A stretch of DNA of 64,000 bases from Epinephelus fuscoguttatus (taxonomy: Eukaryota > Chordata > Actinopteri > Perciformes > Serranidae). This document shows positions 15,356-28,400 of this stretch, one piece after another. Location of the stretch: the NCBI RefSeq assembly GCF_011397635.1, contig NC_064754.1, forward strand, positions 30,608,543-30,672,542, written 5' to 3'. The position numbers were made by a program, and so were the translations under genes. Position 1 is the stretch's first letter. Every line of letters starts with the position of its first letter. The notes under the pieces are model-generated. The model did not search any database and had not been told where the DNA came from. It saw nothing but the letters and a program-made list of their open reading frames with translations.

Positions 15356-17941
15356 ATGAAGCCGCTGGCTGGGACCAAGAAGCGTCCGAAAGCAGCCGGA
15401 GCTGAGGCTGCTCTGTCTCTGCAAGAAGAGCTTGTTGCAGCGATACACGGAGCATTTGAAGTGGCTGTGGAGATCGCAGTTCGAGAGGTGACCAAGCTTG
15501 TAGGTCAGGCGACAGGAGACGTCTATGAAGAGATGCGACGGGAGAACGAGTCCCTCAAACAAAGACTGCAGAGAGCTGAAGCTTTGCTGGACTCTGCGCG
15601 CGTGGAGGAGGAAAGAGGTGGCAGCTCTCCTACAAAGCAACTCGTGAATGTCACTAACCGTGCAGATCAACCGCCTCATATTAAGTACAATCAAAAAAGT
15701 CCAAATCCTAAAGTGGGCGACGTCCACAGTCGTACGGGGATCAGAGGTCACAATCCTCCTGCAGGTCGCAGCCGTCCACACCAACTTCCTGAACCCCAAC
15801 ACACACCTGAGGAGCACAGATCAGAAGGTGACACGCAGACACAACATGTCAGTGATGCTGCTTCAGAGGAAAAAGGAGACGATGGATGTGCTGTTTCTTG
15901 TGATGCCTTGATTAAAGGTACTTAACAGTTTATGTGCAATATGACACATCTGCCTCATGGTAAACTGCACAGAAACTGCACGTTTATGAGTGCCAAATTG
16001 TAGTGACATGCAGTTGCAGCTGCATGTGTTACTGTCAGGACTGCTTAAGTGCAAACAGGTCCCTTCATTTATCTGTATATGTAGAAGGTAATATAATGGA
16101 TGAGAGATACAAAATTTAAATTACACACTATGCTACAAACATCCAGCAAAAGCTTTAAAAATGGCAATCATCCATAATGAACACTTGGTTTATTTTGGTA
16201 TCAAGATCATCTTATTTTGAAAATTCACATGGCTCTAAAACACCTGTGGAAGAGACTCACGCACACCATCCAACTTTGCAAAAATAATGTTTTTAAGGCT
16301 GCATCGTTTCAGTGACTAGACCTTAACGATGCAGTATTAAAATCATTATTTTTGCAACTCTGGCAGTATACAAGAGTCTTTTGTACAAGTTGTATTCTTC
16401 TCGTACCTCTCCTACGTACCTGTTTGGAAATAGATGTGCAAAGTATCCCTTTGTTTTGTGTCTAAAACACCTAAAATTCCTTTTGGTTAAAACAGCTACA
16501 TTTGGGGATTACCATTGTTCTATTATATTAGGGTCACATTCTTTTGTTGATCCTTTTAAGTAATTTTTTCCATGTACACCATCTTAATAAACACAAATGG
16601 TTTGAGGACACCTATAGGAAGATCTGCCCCTGAATGTGCTTCTCATAACATTCACAGAAAATGTGCTCAATTTCTAATTCGTAAGAATCAGCACTTTACG
16701 AGACAATTTAAGGGATATTTTATTATGTTTCAGTAATTAATACAGTCTAATGTTACTGTGCTCACTCTTTGATCTTTTTTGTTCACAGAAGCCAGTGAAG
16801 AAAACTCCATTGTGTGTGTGGTGAGAGTAGAAAGCATCAACCAGCCATGTCGAGACCTGGCGGGTCAAGAACGCCACTCGCCACCACCTCCCAGTGAGGA
16901 TGAAGAGTTCACTTCAAAGCAGGTTACAGTAAAGCAGGAGAGGCAAGAAGAGGAGGAAGATGATTTGGCTTGCTGCTTAGACTCAATCAAAGTGGAGGAT
17001 TTTAGTCCGGAGTGTATGTCAGCGGCGCAGTCCAAAATGCTGGAGGAGTGGAAACCAGAAGTGCTGGATATTCAGAGCCAAGACTCCAGCGGTCCTCTGT
17101 CCTGCACCAGGCTGGCTCAGGGTAAGATGGAAAACAATGAGTGTCTGAAGCAAACACAAAATGTACCTTTGATAGCAAATGATTAAGTGGGGTTAACTGT
17201 TCTGATTGGCAATTTAATGGGTTATATTAATATTCAGTATCTTTATATCCTAAGTGTTCGGTGTTTCCACTCTAACACATCATTTAAACTTAATGATCTG
17301 ATCAAATGTCCTTTCAAACTGTTTTTAATGTTAATAGCATTAAGGTAAAAAGGTAAAAAGTTTCCTTCATTTTAACCTTACGATGACCACTGACCTGCGC
17401 AGATCTTCCATCTCTCTCCTCAGAGTTCCCAAACATCTTCCAAATGGCAGAACCAGCTCCCGTCCCAGAAGCCCCTCCACAGGTTTATGGAGTCCATGTG
17501 CGGACCAGCCGCAGCCTCAGCCACACCTTCACCAACCACCACACCTGCAAGTATTGTGGCCAGACATTCCACCTGCCCAGCTTGCTGCGGCGGCACTACG
17601 GCCAGTGCCAGCAGAAGCTCCAGCAGTGTTATCAGCAACCCGCTGATGGAAGCAAGAGGACCAGACTGCAGCTTTACCCACCAGGCTGCAGCCCCTTCCA
17701 GTGCACGGAGTGCAACCGAGAGTTCAACCGCATGGAGAACCTTAAGACTCACCTTCGCATCCACACGGGAGAGAGGCCGTACACCTGCTCAGTGTGCTCC
17801 AAGTGTTTCCGTCACTCTGGGGCGCTAACCAGGCACTTCCGTATCCACACCGGAGAGAAGCCTTACATATGCGGACAGTGTGGGAAGTCCTTCAGGAACT
17901 GTGGGGGGCTCAAATTCCACCAGCGTTCACACAGCAAGTAG
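15356..17941 (+). CDS. C2H2 zinc-finger protein, 3 exons, 470 aa
   Basis: Exons 15356-15917, 16789-17121, 17424-17941, all joined at phase 1. The C-terminus has three standard C2H2 fingers at about 392-412, 420-440 and 448-468, joined by TGERPY and TGEKPY linkers typical of DNA-binding arrays. A fourth, degenerate finger at 340-360 (CKYCGQTF..HYGQC) ends in H-X4-C instead of H-X3-H. The N-terminus (about 20-85) is alpha-helical with a coiled-coil stretch (YEEMRRENESLKQRLQRAEA), which could mediate dimerisation. The middle is acidic and carries two SUMO consensus sites, VKQE and IKVE. A nuclear transcription factor is likely; target unknown. I do not recognise an orthologue with a standard symbol; no KRAB, BTB or SCAN domain is seen. 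The start was chosen because it begins the helical domain and follows upstream stops. Confidence 0.85.
16168..16255 (+). repeat. Short dispersed repeat (family J), copy 2, in the zinc-finger gene intron 1
   Basis: Near-identical to 14041-14125 (AATGAACAC..GGTTTATTTTGGTATCA and TCTTATTTTGAAAATTCACA). It lies in the 870 bp intron 1, which is otherwise featureless. Confidence 0.6.
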
Positions 17942-18091
17942 CTACAGTAGAGTTGAAAAACAGCTGATATGATGCAAAGATCAATATGTTTAAATGTATC
18001 ATTTTTATGTAAAAGTTTGAAGTGGGATCATTCATACTGGCTTATCACATATCTGACACACAGTATTGATGGCCCACATACATTAATCTAA

Positions 18092-18928
18092 CCTAAAAGG
18101 AATATCCGTCCTTGTGTTTTCTTTTTCTTGCACGCCTTCTCGGTGAACGAAGAATCCAAAAACAGAAAAAATTCTTGATGGATTCAAGTCATAGGGGACC
18201 GTGTGTAACAACAGCAAAACTGTATCAAAACATCTGTTAATAAACTCTCACAAAACTCACACAGTATAATCCATGTCTCATCAATCCAGTTGTATGTCCA
18301 GCACTTCCCTGATAGTTCTTTTGAACAAGGAACTGAACGGAAAATAAAACCTATCTGTGCTCTCTTTAAAGCCAAACTCCATTGACAAAAACAGTAATTT
18401 TACCTCACTGACCTTGTGAGCAGCTGGTCCACTGACTGCTGTCTTGATCAGTTAATTTTTGTTATTGTGTGACTTTGGTTAGTCTGAACTAACCCTTTAA
18501 AACACCAAAGTCACACAATAACACAAACAAACTATCTGACTGAGGCAGCGGTGGACCTGCATGTCCCCTTTTCAGCAAGGTAAAATTAATGTTTTTATCA
18601 ATAGAGTCTGGCTTTGAAAAGAACACAGATATGTTTCAGTTCCCTGTCCAAAATGGCTGTCTGTCTGGGAAGTACTGAACATTCATCCGGATAAATGAAA
18701 CTTGGATTAAACTGCACAGGTTGTGTGAGAGTTTGTAAAAGGATAGTTTTGCTGTTGTTAAACGTGGACCCCTAAGACTTTGATTCATCAATACTTATCT
18801 CTGTTTTTGGATTCTTTGTTCACCTTGAAAGCATGCAAGACTTTTTTATTAACAAGTTCAATGTGAAACGCAATGAGTAACTGATAACTGACACAAATGG
18901 TTATGTCGAGGGTGAAGTGTTCCTTTAA
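18092..18928. mobile_element. Foldback (long inverted repeat) element, about 840 bp
   Basis: The left arm (18092-18320) and the right arm (18690-18928) are reverse complements with roughly 80% identity by eye. Anchor pairs: TTTTTCTTGCACGCC/GCATGCAAGACTTTTTT, GAATCCAAAAACAGA/TCTGTTTTTGGATTC, AACAACAGCAAAACT/AGTTTTGCTGTTGTT. The innermost part is also palindromic around 18490 (GTTAGTCTGAACTAAC). Ends are CCTAAAAGGAA and TTCCTTTAA. No coding frame. Probably a foldback-type MITE. Confidence 0.75.
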
Positions 18929-19722
18929 ATGGATTTCTGGCTGTTCTATTAACTGTCAGATAATAGGTGACTAATTCATAAGAGGGACTCTCCTGCCTGT
19001 ACTGTTTCACCTTTTTCTAACACGTCCTCCTTTTAAAATCCCAGGTGTTACTTCTAAGAGCTCTCAGACTAGAAAGTAGCACCTCAAAAAATTATAGGAA
19101 CTGTCAAGTGTGTCATTGAGGTCATACCATAAATTATTGTTACTAAAACAAATAAGATCAGCTGTATTTCAGTGATAATGTTCTAGAAAGACAAAATATA
19201 GACACTGTAGCTATGTGATCAGCCACAACCGTACATGAAGGCTCAGTAGCATTTATTTATATGAAATGTGTGGAACCTTTTAGTGTTTTCTAAGTGCCAT
19301 TTTTTTCTCAACTAGTTTTCTGATGGCCATCACAGTTTGTGTTCTTATTTATGGCGATCTTGTTTTTCTAATTGTTTGTGTGCCTCTGTATCTAAATATG
19401 CATTTTATATATGACTACTTGTGTGGAAAATGTCATTTATTTAATTAAAAGTGTGGAAATTGCTCAGAAAATGGACAAAGTATGACAGCTTTCTTTTATT
19501 GTACCAACATACCATGGAAGCCGAGGTCCAAAAAGTGACAAAGAAGATATACATAAGCTGTTGATACCAGACAATGCATCCAGGCCCAGATAAGCAACAG
19601 CCTCTGCAGAGTTCAGTCCACCTCAAGAAGTCAATCTTTCCATGTCAGCTGCGTGACAGTGAGACAGCAGCCAGATCTGTCACCAGTGGAGGAAAGATCA
19701 TTCTCAGAAGCCATTCAGATTG

Positions 19723-19736
19723 CCAGTAGAGGGCGA
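19723..19736 (+). promoter_or_regulatory. CTCF-like motif CCAGTAGAGGGCGA
   Basis: Close to the CTCF core (CCASYAGRKGGCR), forward orientation. Sits downstream of the zinc-finger gene. Motif match only. Confidence 0.45.
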
Positions 19737-20323
19737 TAAAGATCATATTTCACTATGTACAAATTTGTGATCACATCCTGTAATCAAAGAAACTAAGATA
19801 AGGCAAATGTGAATATTTGCAGTGCAGGTGTTTAGTCAGTGGATGTCTTTTGCATTTATCATATCAGAAATATTTTAATGTCAAATTACAACTTTCAAGT
19901 GTCATGACAAATTCAGCTCGCCTGAACTCTGGTGCAGATGTAGCTCACAAGACCTTACCGTCACTCACAGGCAGTTTCCTGAAATCTGCTGTCTCCTGTT
20001 CTTGCAATAACCACCAAGATCTACTGTAAGGCCTTTAGCGGACACAATGATAATATGTTACATACACCCACACAATAGCAGACCAGATGTTTGCATCATT
20101 GTGTAGTCAAATAAATCACATCTTCTCATACATGTGTTCAAAGAGCTGTTGGCTGCGGTGTGATGGAGTCACAAATGATGAGGTACTTATGAACTTGCTG
20201 CAGCTGCTAAACAGTTTAATTAAAGCTTAATGAAATCATTCCAGAGTCCCAGGAGATAGTCTTGTCCCATCACACCCTACCTGTCTGCAGACTCAGTAGT
20301 TTGGATGTTTTAATAAGGAAATA

Positions 20324-20324
<1 letters not shown>

Positions 20325-20378
<54 letters not shown>
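20325..20378. repeat. (GT)n microsatellite
   Basis: About 25 uninterrupted GT units ending in GCGCGC, a possible Z-DNA former. Intergenic. Confidence 0.9.
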
Positions 20379-20382
<4 letters not shown>

Positions 20383-22079
20383 CCTTTGTAAATGGCTACA
20401 TTTCCCACTGAACTGAACCCACTGTTTAAAGATCACTAAACTCCACAGTACAACACATGTCATCAAAGTTTCTGCAGTTGAGTAACTGTTGACTGTGTGT
20501 CTTCGTGTTAAGGTTAGGGTTGGGGTTTTATCTCTGTTTCACCTCTCCCTTTATTACCCCCTGTGTGTGCGCTCTGGTGTGAAAACAAAGCTCCAAATTC
20601 CTGCAGAAAACGCAACTGTCATTAGTTGTCCACCAGCAGCTGCAGAGCACAGTTTCTGTCCTGTGGAGGAGGAACTGCACCAAATGACTTAAACAGTACT
20701 GCAATATATGAGTTTTACTTTAAATTGCAGTGACACTCCAAATAAAACTCAGATTCCGATCGTCAAATGCTCAGCTTTGTAGGACTGACTGGTGGCACTT
20801 AAAAGTTCACAGTTTCCATTTGTCATGTTTGCTCTGTAGTAATGAGGCAGTATCAAGTAGCCTAGAGGACTCTCACTTCTCACTTTTAATCTCCAAAGTA
20901 AACTGTCTGTGACAAAATCAGAGTGAATGAATTATAGTTGTGTGGGAATGTGCAGTTCTCCCTCAATCTCAGCGCTGGCCCCCCACTGCCCTCTCTGAAG
21001 TGTCCTCCAGCTGCTGTTCTGTCTCGCTGCTTTCAACAAGGCATAACATTACAAGGTTATTTTAAAATTTTCTTCCACTCAAAATGCATTTTGCTAAGTG
21101 CTACTTCACAGTTAAAGTTAAAGTCTCCGGTGTACATAGAGTGAAAATGTGACTTTACAGGGACGTAGGAGATGTTTAATGTCCATTGGTTAAACTCTGG
21201 AAATAAAAAACATTTGCATATGAATTCTGGATTTTTCAGTTAGGGGGAAAGAGAACATTTTTAAACAAGGTAACAGAGATAAAAAAAAACAAAAAAAACA
21301 AAACACAGCATGCACAAATTATTATTTTAAACAGAATTTTTTTTAGGTAGATTTACCAGTCTGTGATGTCATATGGTATAATCCAGATTTGTCCTTAGTC
21401 ATTAGTTCAAGGTCCACACAGTTTAAAATATTAAGCGTCATTTTTGTATTTGTCCATGCTGTCGAGCAAGTTTGCTGCATCTGTCAAGTAGCTGTCCGTC
21501 ATTCACTCATTCTATAGCAGGAAATAACGCTTCAAAATACAAACTCTGTGCTGGAAATTCACTGTACTTATTCTTTATACAAACTTGACATGTTTGTGAG
21601 TCACTTGCGATCCAGTCAGAATGGACCCAAGACCCACTTTTGGTCCAGTTGGGAACCACTGTCCTAGATGACACTGGGATCACCAGGGTAATGTTCTGAG
21701 TGTATGGGTACATTTTCTATTTCAGAGCTGAGGACATTACAAGAGAATGAAGCTCATTTGGGTATATAAAAAAGAAAACATTTTGTGAGTCCATAAAATC
21801 TGGCTCCTATTCATAGTCTATGGAGCAGCTCCAGACTCACTAGATTGAGACTTCCTTCACTGGTTTCCGGCTTTGAGAGACAGTAGCTCATCACCACACA
21901 TATTGATTAAACTCTTCTAGACAATGGAAATAACAATTGGAAGTCTGAATGCCCTTTAAACTCTGCAGCCAAAGCTCATCCCACTCTGTGATCGATTGTA
22001 TGGCACATATGCCCTTGTCTGCGCTCGACTGTTCGGCCTGGATTAAACAAGGAAGCGGACGTAGTGGGGAAGGAGTCAG

Positions 22080-22356
22080 AGCTAACAAAGCCAGCTAGGA
22101 GAAGCAGCCAAACAAAATATCTGCTTCACCCGTTGGTTTTCCGCGCAGACAACCGGACAGTGATACAGACCGTTTTGTCTGACAGGTTTATGTTCACGCA
22201 GGAGGGCAGGCTGCCGCTATGTTGACCGGGCCGGTTGAATTTTTGGAGGCTCTTCCTTCCTCCAGGCTGACGATGTCGGTGGGGCTCTTCAGTTACGCCT
22301 GAGCTCCTCTCCGCTGCTGCTGCCTCACAAGTTGGCTGTTGGACACTCAGCTTGAG
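22080..22356 (+). other. zfyve27: Probable zfyve27 5' untranslated exon
   Basis: A GC-richer block ending in a perfect donor GAG|GTATGT at 22356/22357, 1.5 kb upstream of the exon that carries the start codon. The coding exon is itself preceded by an acceptor (CTGTGCAG), so an upstream untranslated exon is required. Its 5' border is unknown. Confidence 0.55.
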
Positions 22357-23897
22357 GTATGTTACCTCCTTCATATCCGCCACATAATACTGGCTGGGCT
22401 GAGGTGACAATAATATCTCTAGCAGTTTCCCTCTGACAACTTAACTTTCCTGTTTGACAGCATCTCGCAGGCCACAGTACCGAGCGCTGATTTGGATGCT
22501 CCCTCCCTCCGTAGCTGCTCAATGTCACAATGAATTGTTTATTTTCACACGTTATTGTAACAAGATTATGGTCCGGGATGGAGTGCTCTTTAAATAAATA
22601 TTTATAGTGTTGTTACAGGTTATGACTGATGTTACTTGTTTTGAAAACAAAGTACTCCAGTAAGTTATGGTCGCTCTGTTGAAGACTATATCAGGTACCT
22701 GTCAGTGTGGTCACTTATTTTAAAAGCCCATCATAACATTTTAAATTGAATAATGGTACACTGTACTAACCCTCTGCTCATTCAGTGATGCTGAACTCAG
22801 AATTGTAAAGATAACTACCTCCTAGATTACTTTATATAGGTTCAAAATAAACTTCCTCTACTCCTGACTGACACTAAACAGCCTATAGAGGAGCTTTTTT
22901 TTTTAAAATACTAGGCTATAATTCTTCACTGAATGTGTATTTGGTTAATATACTGAATACTCCAAAAACTGCATTGTTTCAGTTAAATACTGCTCTGAAA
23001 ATGCAATTCAGCTGCCCTCACTAGTTGAAAGTTTCAGGTGTGTTGCACCTCTGTTGGGTGTTGTCAGAAGCAAAAGTGTGGGTTCGAGTCACAAATGCAA
23101 GTATGGTATGCAAAATGTGCAGGACAAAAATGACAGACAGAGACACAACTTCCAACAAACTTATTTCAATGTATGTGAATTGACTTGGGACTTGAGTGCA
23201 AAGACTTCAGACTTCCATGTGACTCGCAAAGCATTGACTTTGTCTTGTCTCTGGTCAGAATAATGCAGTGGGTGCGCTCCAAAAAAGCATGACCGGCACT
23301 TCATTTTAATGTGGCACAAGAAAGACACACACAGCTGACACTGAACTGTCGGCTGAACTGTGTGATCATCAGCTGATGGAGGATCAACAACATACCTGTG
23401 CTTGCATTTCATTTAAGCAGCCTTTCCCGCCCTTGCGTTTGTATAACAAGCAGTAAGCCAACATGGTCAAATACAGCAAAGCCTGTGTGACACCTGTAAC
23501 CACATCTACCCGGGATGTTACAGTACTTACACACCCTGGATTATAACTCCACCACTGTTGCAGCACGATTCTTTAAACAGTTTTTTTTTTTGTTTGTTTT
23601 TTTGTTTTTTTTAAAATGAGGCAATCAAAGGCTTCAGTCTCCCCTGCCTGATAATGTTGTTTCCCTTGAGTTGTGAGTGTGACTGTCAGGAACCAGGCTA
23701 CAGTCTCCGCACTCCTTTCCAATCTCTATTTTTCCTGTTTGCTAATCTGGTCTCGTCCAGGACCAAATCGTGAAATTGGTTCAGTCGGGTCCAGAGTAAA
23801 TCTCTCTAGTGACATTAGCGAGCAGAAATATTGTATCCTTTTCAAGGTCAGTTCATCCACTGACTCCTGCCTGCTTTCTTTACCTCACTCTGTGCAG
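22357..23897 (+). other. zfyve27 intron 1 (within the 5' UTR)
   Basis: Nothing recognisable beyond AT-rich sequence and a T-rich stretch near 23581-23612. Short open frames are noise. Confidence 0.55.
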
Positions 23898-23899
23898 GG

Positions 23900-25440
23900 G
23901 TGATGATGCACGGCGTGTCCCAGGACCCCTCGCATGGCACAGGGGAAGGGGGGGAGCTGGCACACACATCATCTAAAGACACCCCAGGGTCTCCAGATGC
24001 CTCGGAGCTGGGGAGCCCGCGGTGCACACCAAACTTTGACCTCCTCAACATGGTGGTGTCCTATAAGAGAATGGCTCTGTTTTTAGAACCAGCTGCAGAC
24101 GCAGTGGAGCTGACCCGCTTCCTGCTTGGGTGTGTATGAGTGTTTGTCTGCGGCCTGTTTGAGCATCATGTGATATAATTGCTTTTGGGCTTGAGCAGCA
24201 CTGGCAGGAAGCCAAATTTGTATTTGAGTATTCAGTATAATCTGTTTCTCTTATCCCTCAGATGGAAAATGCCCCTGTGCTCTCTGCTCGTCTGTTTGTT
24301 CCTCAATGTCTTCTTCTGCACTGTTAATGAAGGTAACATGAGGCAATAGGCAATTAATATCGATCTGGCTTTTGTTTGGTGTTTTTAAAAGACACCTGAA
24401 TAATTTACTAACTTACTGCTGTGTCTGCCTCTCTGGTGTCAGTGGGTTGGATCACAGTGGGTGTGGTGGCGGTGGCGGCGCCTGCTGCCCTGGGTTACCT
24501 GCAGGACAGGTGTGGGGGCAGAGCCTCGGACGCTGAGCTCCACAGGAGGCGCTATCACGCTGTGCACCGCAGAGACCTGCTGACAGTGCATCTAACCAAA
24601 CAGGAGGCCATGCTGGAAGTCAAAGACCTGTAAGGATGACACTGCAGGGGATGGGGTCATGTGCTGTAGGGCCAAATAATGATTATTTTCATTATCTAAT
24701 CATCTGTAATTTTTTTGAACATTTGCTGCTCGTGAGTCTATAAAATGTCAGAAAATAGCCCAAAGCTAAAAAATTTACACATAAGGCAAATAATCACTTT
24801 TGAGAAGCAGGGACTGGATTATGTTTGGTATTTTGCTTTGTCAAATCTGTTTGAAAAAAGTGTGTTGAGTTAACGCCACTTTACCTCAACATTGCAGTTA
24901 CTTCGGTAAACAGCTTCATGAATGTTTGGGTACTTTCACATCTACCGTTAAAAATGAGTATCCTTGAGGCCTTACACACTTGTTTTATTTATTTCCTGCC
25001 TCATAAAACATTTGCGAAGCTGTTTAAAAAATGGGTCCCCAGTCATCAAAGCATTGCCCTACAGCTCCGCCTGTGGGCACAAACTCCACAGGATACCTTT
25101 ACATTTGCTTGTTTTCTTTGTTTTAGACCTTCATAAAAAACAGTTCATTAAAAAAATGAATATATGACATCAGTTGCCCTTTTTGAGAACAGGTTTACAA
25201 ACTATGGCTTGTACCCTGGTGTCTAAAGTCTGTGTGACATTTGCACATTGTGTTTGTTCATGGATGGGTTGAAGTGCATCTTTGTTCTTACAGTGTTTGT
25301 GTCTGTGGGTGTGCTCATGTTTGTTGTTTCTATTAGGTTGAAGCACCTGGATGACATGTTGTCCTCCGCCTGCCAGTCAGCAGAAACCTTTTACAAGGTC
25401 CTGTACTGGGATAACCATACCAAGTCATCAAGGTCTACAG

Positions 25441-25488
<48 letters not shown>

Positions 25489-28400
25489 CCATCTGTACGT
25501 GAGCAGAACTGAGCAGTCGAGTCATTGAACATTATCGTTGTTCTGCTCATGGACTTCTTCACAACAGACCAGATAAGGTCATATTGGATCTAAGAATAAT
25601 GAAATGGCATTTTTTTTTACCCAATTCTCATTTTAAGTTGATGTTACTTTATGTGCTGTGTTCTGTTCTATGTGATTTGGAACAGCATAAAAATCTTTCT
25701 GTTAGAAAGTCCATGCAAACACTTTAATCTAAACACCATATTATTTAAGCCTAGGTCAGACTGCACTGGCAGATCAGTCACTTACATGGTAGTGTGTCTT
25801 GAGTGTGACCTGACGTTTGTAATATCTCCTTCAAGGTTCTATGGAGGGATGTTAGTATTGGTGTGCCTACTCTATGTCGCTCCTCTCGGCTGGGTGCTCG
25901 CTGGGCTCAACAACGTCATCTTCCTGTGGAACAGAGACTTCTGCAGAGGTTAGTCCTTCCTGTCCGTATAGAGCACGGCTGAACAACACTAACTGTCATT
26001 TAAGAGAGTCATGCTAAAGTGGTTGTTCTTGTGGTTCCAGTTTTGTTGGACTTCAGGAAGCTGCTCTGCTTGGGCCAAGCCGAGGCCTCAGAGGGAAAGT
26101 GTGAAGAACAGGAACACAGCAACTTGTTGGACAGAACCCCCACACCAACTAGTGTGGAGGTAAGAGGAAGGAGCTTGGTGGAGCAAAGTGTATATGGGTA
26201 TTTCAATACTGAGTGATTTAGTGGTTGTGATTTACATTAAAACCAACCGTGGCTGTAAGCTTCTTATCCAGTTCATCCCTTGCTCTGATCTGGTAGGAGT
26301 AATGCATGTCCATCAGTTATAGCTTGGCCACTGTCCAAGGTGCTGATCCTGGGACCATCAGCCCAGTATTTATAGATTGAAATCTGGGTACAGCAAAAAT
26401 AAATATGTGTTGTCACACCACAGAAAAAATGGGTCACACAGCTAAATTTGAATGATTTAAAAAAAAAAAAATGCAGTAAAGTGTATGAGATATAAGTTTC
26501 AAATTCGTGAAACAAATGTGTAGTATTGTTTTGCTCTGAAATGCTGAGGGGGCAAGTCTTGGCTGTCGAGTCCAGTATAGTGAGGATGTTGACGTATCTC
26601 AGCAACAACCCAAAGCAATAATGCAGGGTTTATGTGTGATAAAGTGGCAAAGTAGCATCCTGAGTAAGTTATTAGTAACTCACAGAAACATTGTGTGCAA
26701 TAGTCCACCTTCCACCTTCCCTTCCTTCTCTGTTTCTCTGTCTCTATAACATACACAAACACAAAGTGGCACAGCAGAACTCTGTGTTGTTGTCTCGGTC
26801 TTCAGTCCTGACAATTGTGCTACAATATGCATAAAGTTGGCACTTTGGCTGTCAGGTCAGGTGGTTGATTAATGCATATTTTTAGAGCTTGGGTCACTTA
26901 CGCATATTAATACAGGTATTAATACATACACCCCTGCAGGTATTAATAATAGCTAGATAGCAACTGTAGGCTGTGGATTGAATTGGTGAACCACGGATGC
27001 TGTAGTGCTTATAATATAAGGGAGGGGTCATGATAATGAGTTTAGGCCTGCCAAAAAAATCTTATTCACAAAGATGGTGAAAAACAGTTTAATGGACTTA
27101 AATATTTGTGTGTGTCTGTGTGTGTATGTTTGATGACAGGACTTGTCTCCTGGCAGTGTGGAGGAAGCTGAGGAGGCAGAGCCTGATGATGAATTTAAGG
27201 ATGCCATTGAGGTAAATACTACTCTAAACTTAACTGTGTTTTTTAACCTTACCCTTGGTTTGCTGTTGATATTCCCTAAAGTTTTTCTTTCCTGGCTACC
27301 CCTACTTATTCCTTATCATATCAGATCTGATGGTGAAATGAAGACACCCAGGCATCTAATATTTCTTCTTACTGTTTTTTTCTTAAATAGTTGATAAAAG
27401 ACACCCCAGGGTAAAAACATGCATTACAGCAGCTGTATCACCTGTGTATCCACCAGTGACCGTATCTGGCCACGGAAAGTTAAATGACAACTAAATGCCA
27501 CAGGTAGACTTCAGTCAAGGTCCGGAGATACTTCAAGTGTAACTAAAGCAGGCAGGATGCGCCTGGAGTGTCTTAGCAAAGAGTCTGAATATTAAAGTAA
27601 TAATGAGAGATTTCAGTTTTTGATTTTGTAGCAAAAGTCATTTTTTTTTGCTTTGTCATTTTGGATCGTTTGTGTGGACTAATGTCTGGTCAATTTAGGA
27701 AAAAATTCTTCATTACATATTTCAATCACAATTGTTGGAGCTTGCCATGATTGTGTGAAAAGTCTTCCCCTCGTGACGTCTGTTGTGTTACCTCCTGTTC
27801 TTTCTCTGCTGTCCTCTGAACTCAGGAACATTCAGTTTCCCTGCAGGTGAGTGTCGCCCCCTCCCCTCTGTTTAGCAGAGGCTACTGCACCTCCACCCAC
27901 TAAACCCACAATAAAGAACCACCTGACACATGAACAATGACGTCATGTGTTGTAACCTTGTGTGAGGTGGCCTTGTGGTGTAGTTCTTGCTTTGCCCTTT
28001 GAAGCATGGTTTTTGGGTATGCTCCTGTGTAATCACACTGAGTATCAGTGTTTGTGGGTAACATTGTTCTCATGTGTTGTTCTGCTATCTGATAAGGAAA
28101 CCCCTTTGGTCTTAGTGGTAAGTGGATTTCCCAGTGCCTCCCATCACACCATCCATCATGTGTTTGTTCCCTTGGCATGAGTCATGTGATAGTTGTAGGT
28201 AACACTAGAATTAACAGGGCCATGATTGTTGTCTCCAATAATCCCATCATTCATTTCAAGTCTGCATAACTGGCATTGTTCATGAGACATCTGGCATTAA
28301 TGAAATCAGCTGTTCCTTCCTCATGTCATTACAGTGTTATGGACTCATTAACGTGTTGCAGTGTTTGTGTGTTTTGATTGAAAGCCCACCATTAGCTAGT

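Larger units (their letters stand above)
17942..22080. other. Zinc-finger gene to zfyve27 intergenic region
   Basis: No gene recognised. Contents: zinc-finger 3' UTR of unknown length, a large foldback element (18092-18928), a CTCF-like motif (19723-19736), a long GT microsatellite (20325-20378) and AT-rich unique sequence. Short open frames here match nothing known. Confidence 0.65.

Noticed and set aside
15251-15817. 188-codon minus-strand open frame opposite the zinc-finger exon 1
   Set aside because: Exact shadow of a supported exon, with no family motif of its own.
22126-22410. 94-codon minus-strand frame in GC-rich DNA
   Set aside because: Overlaps the inferred zfyve27 5' exon; no family match.
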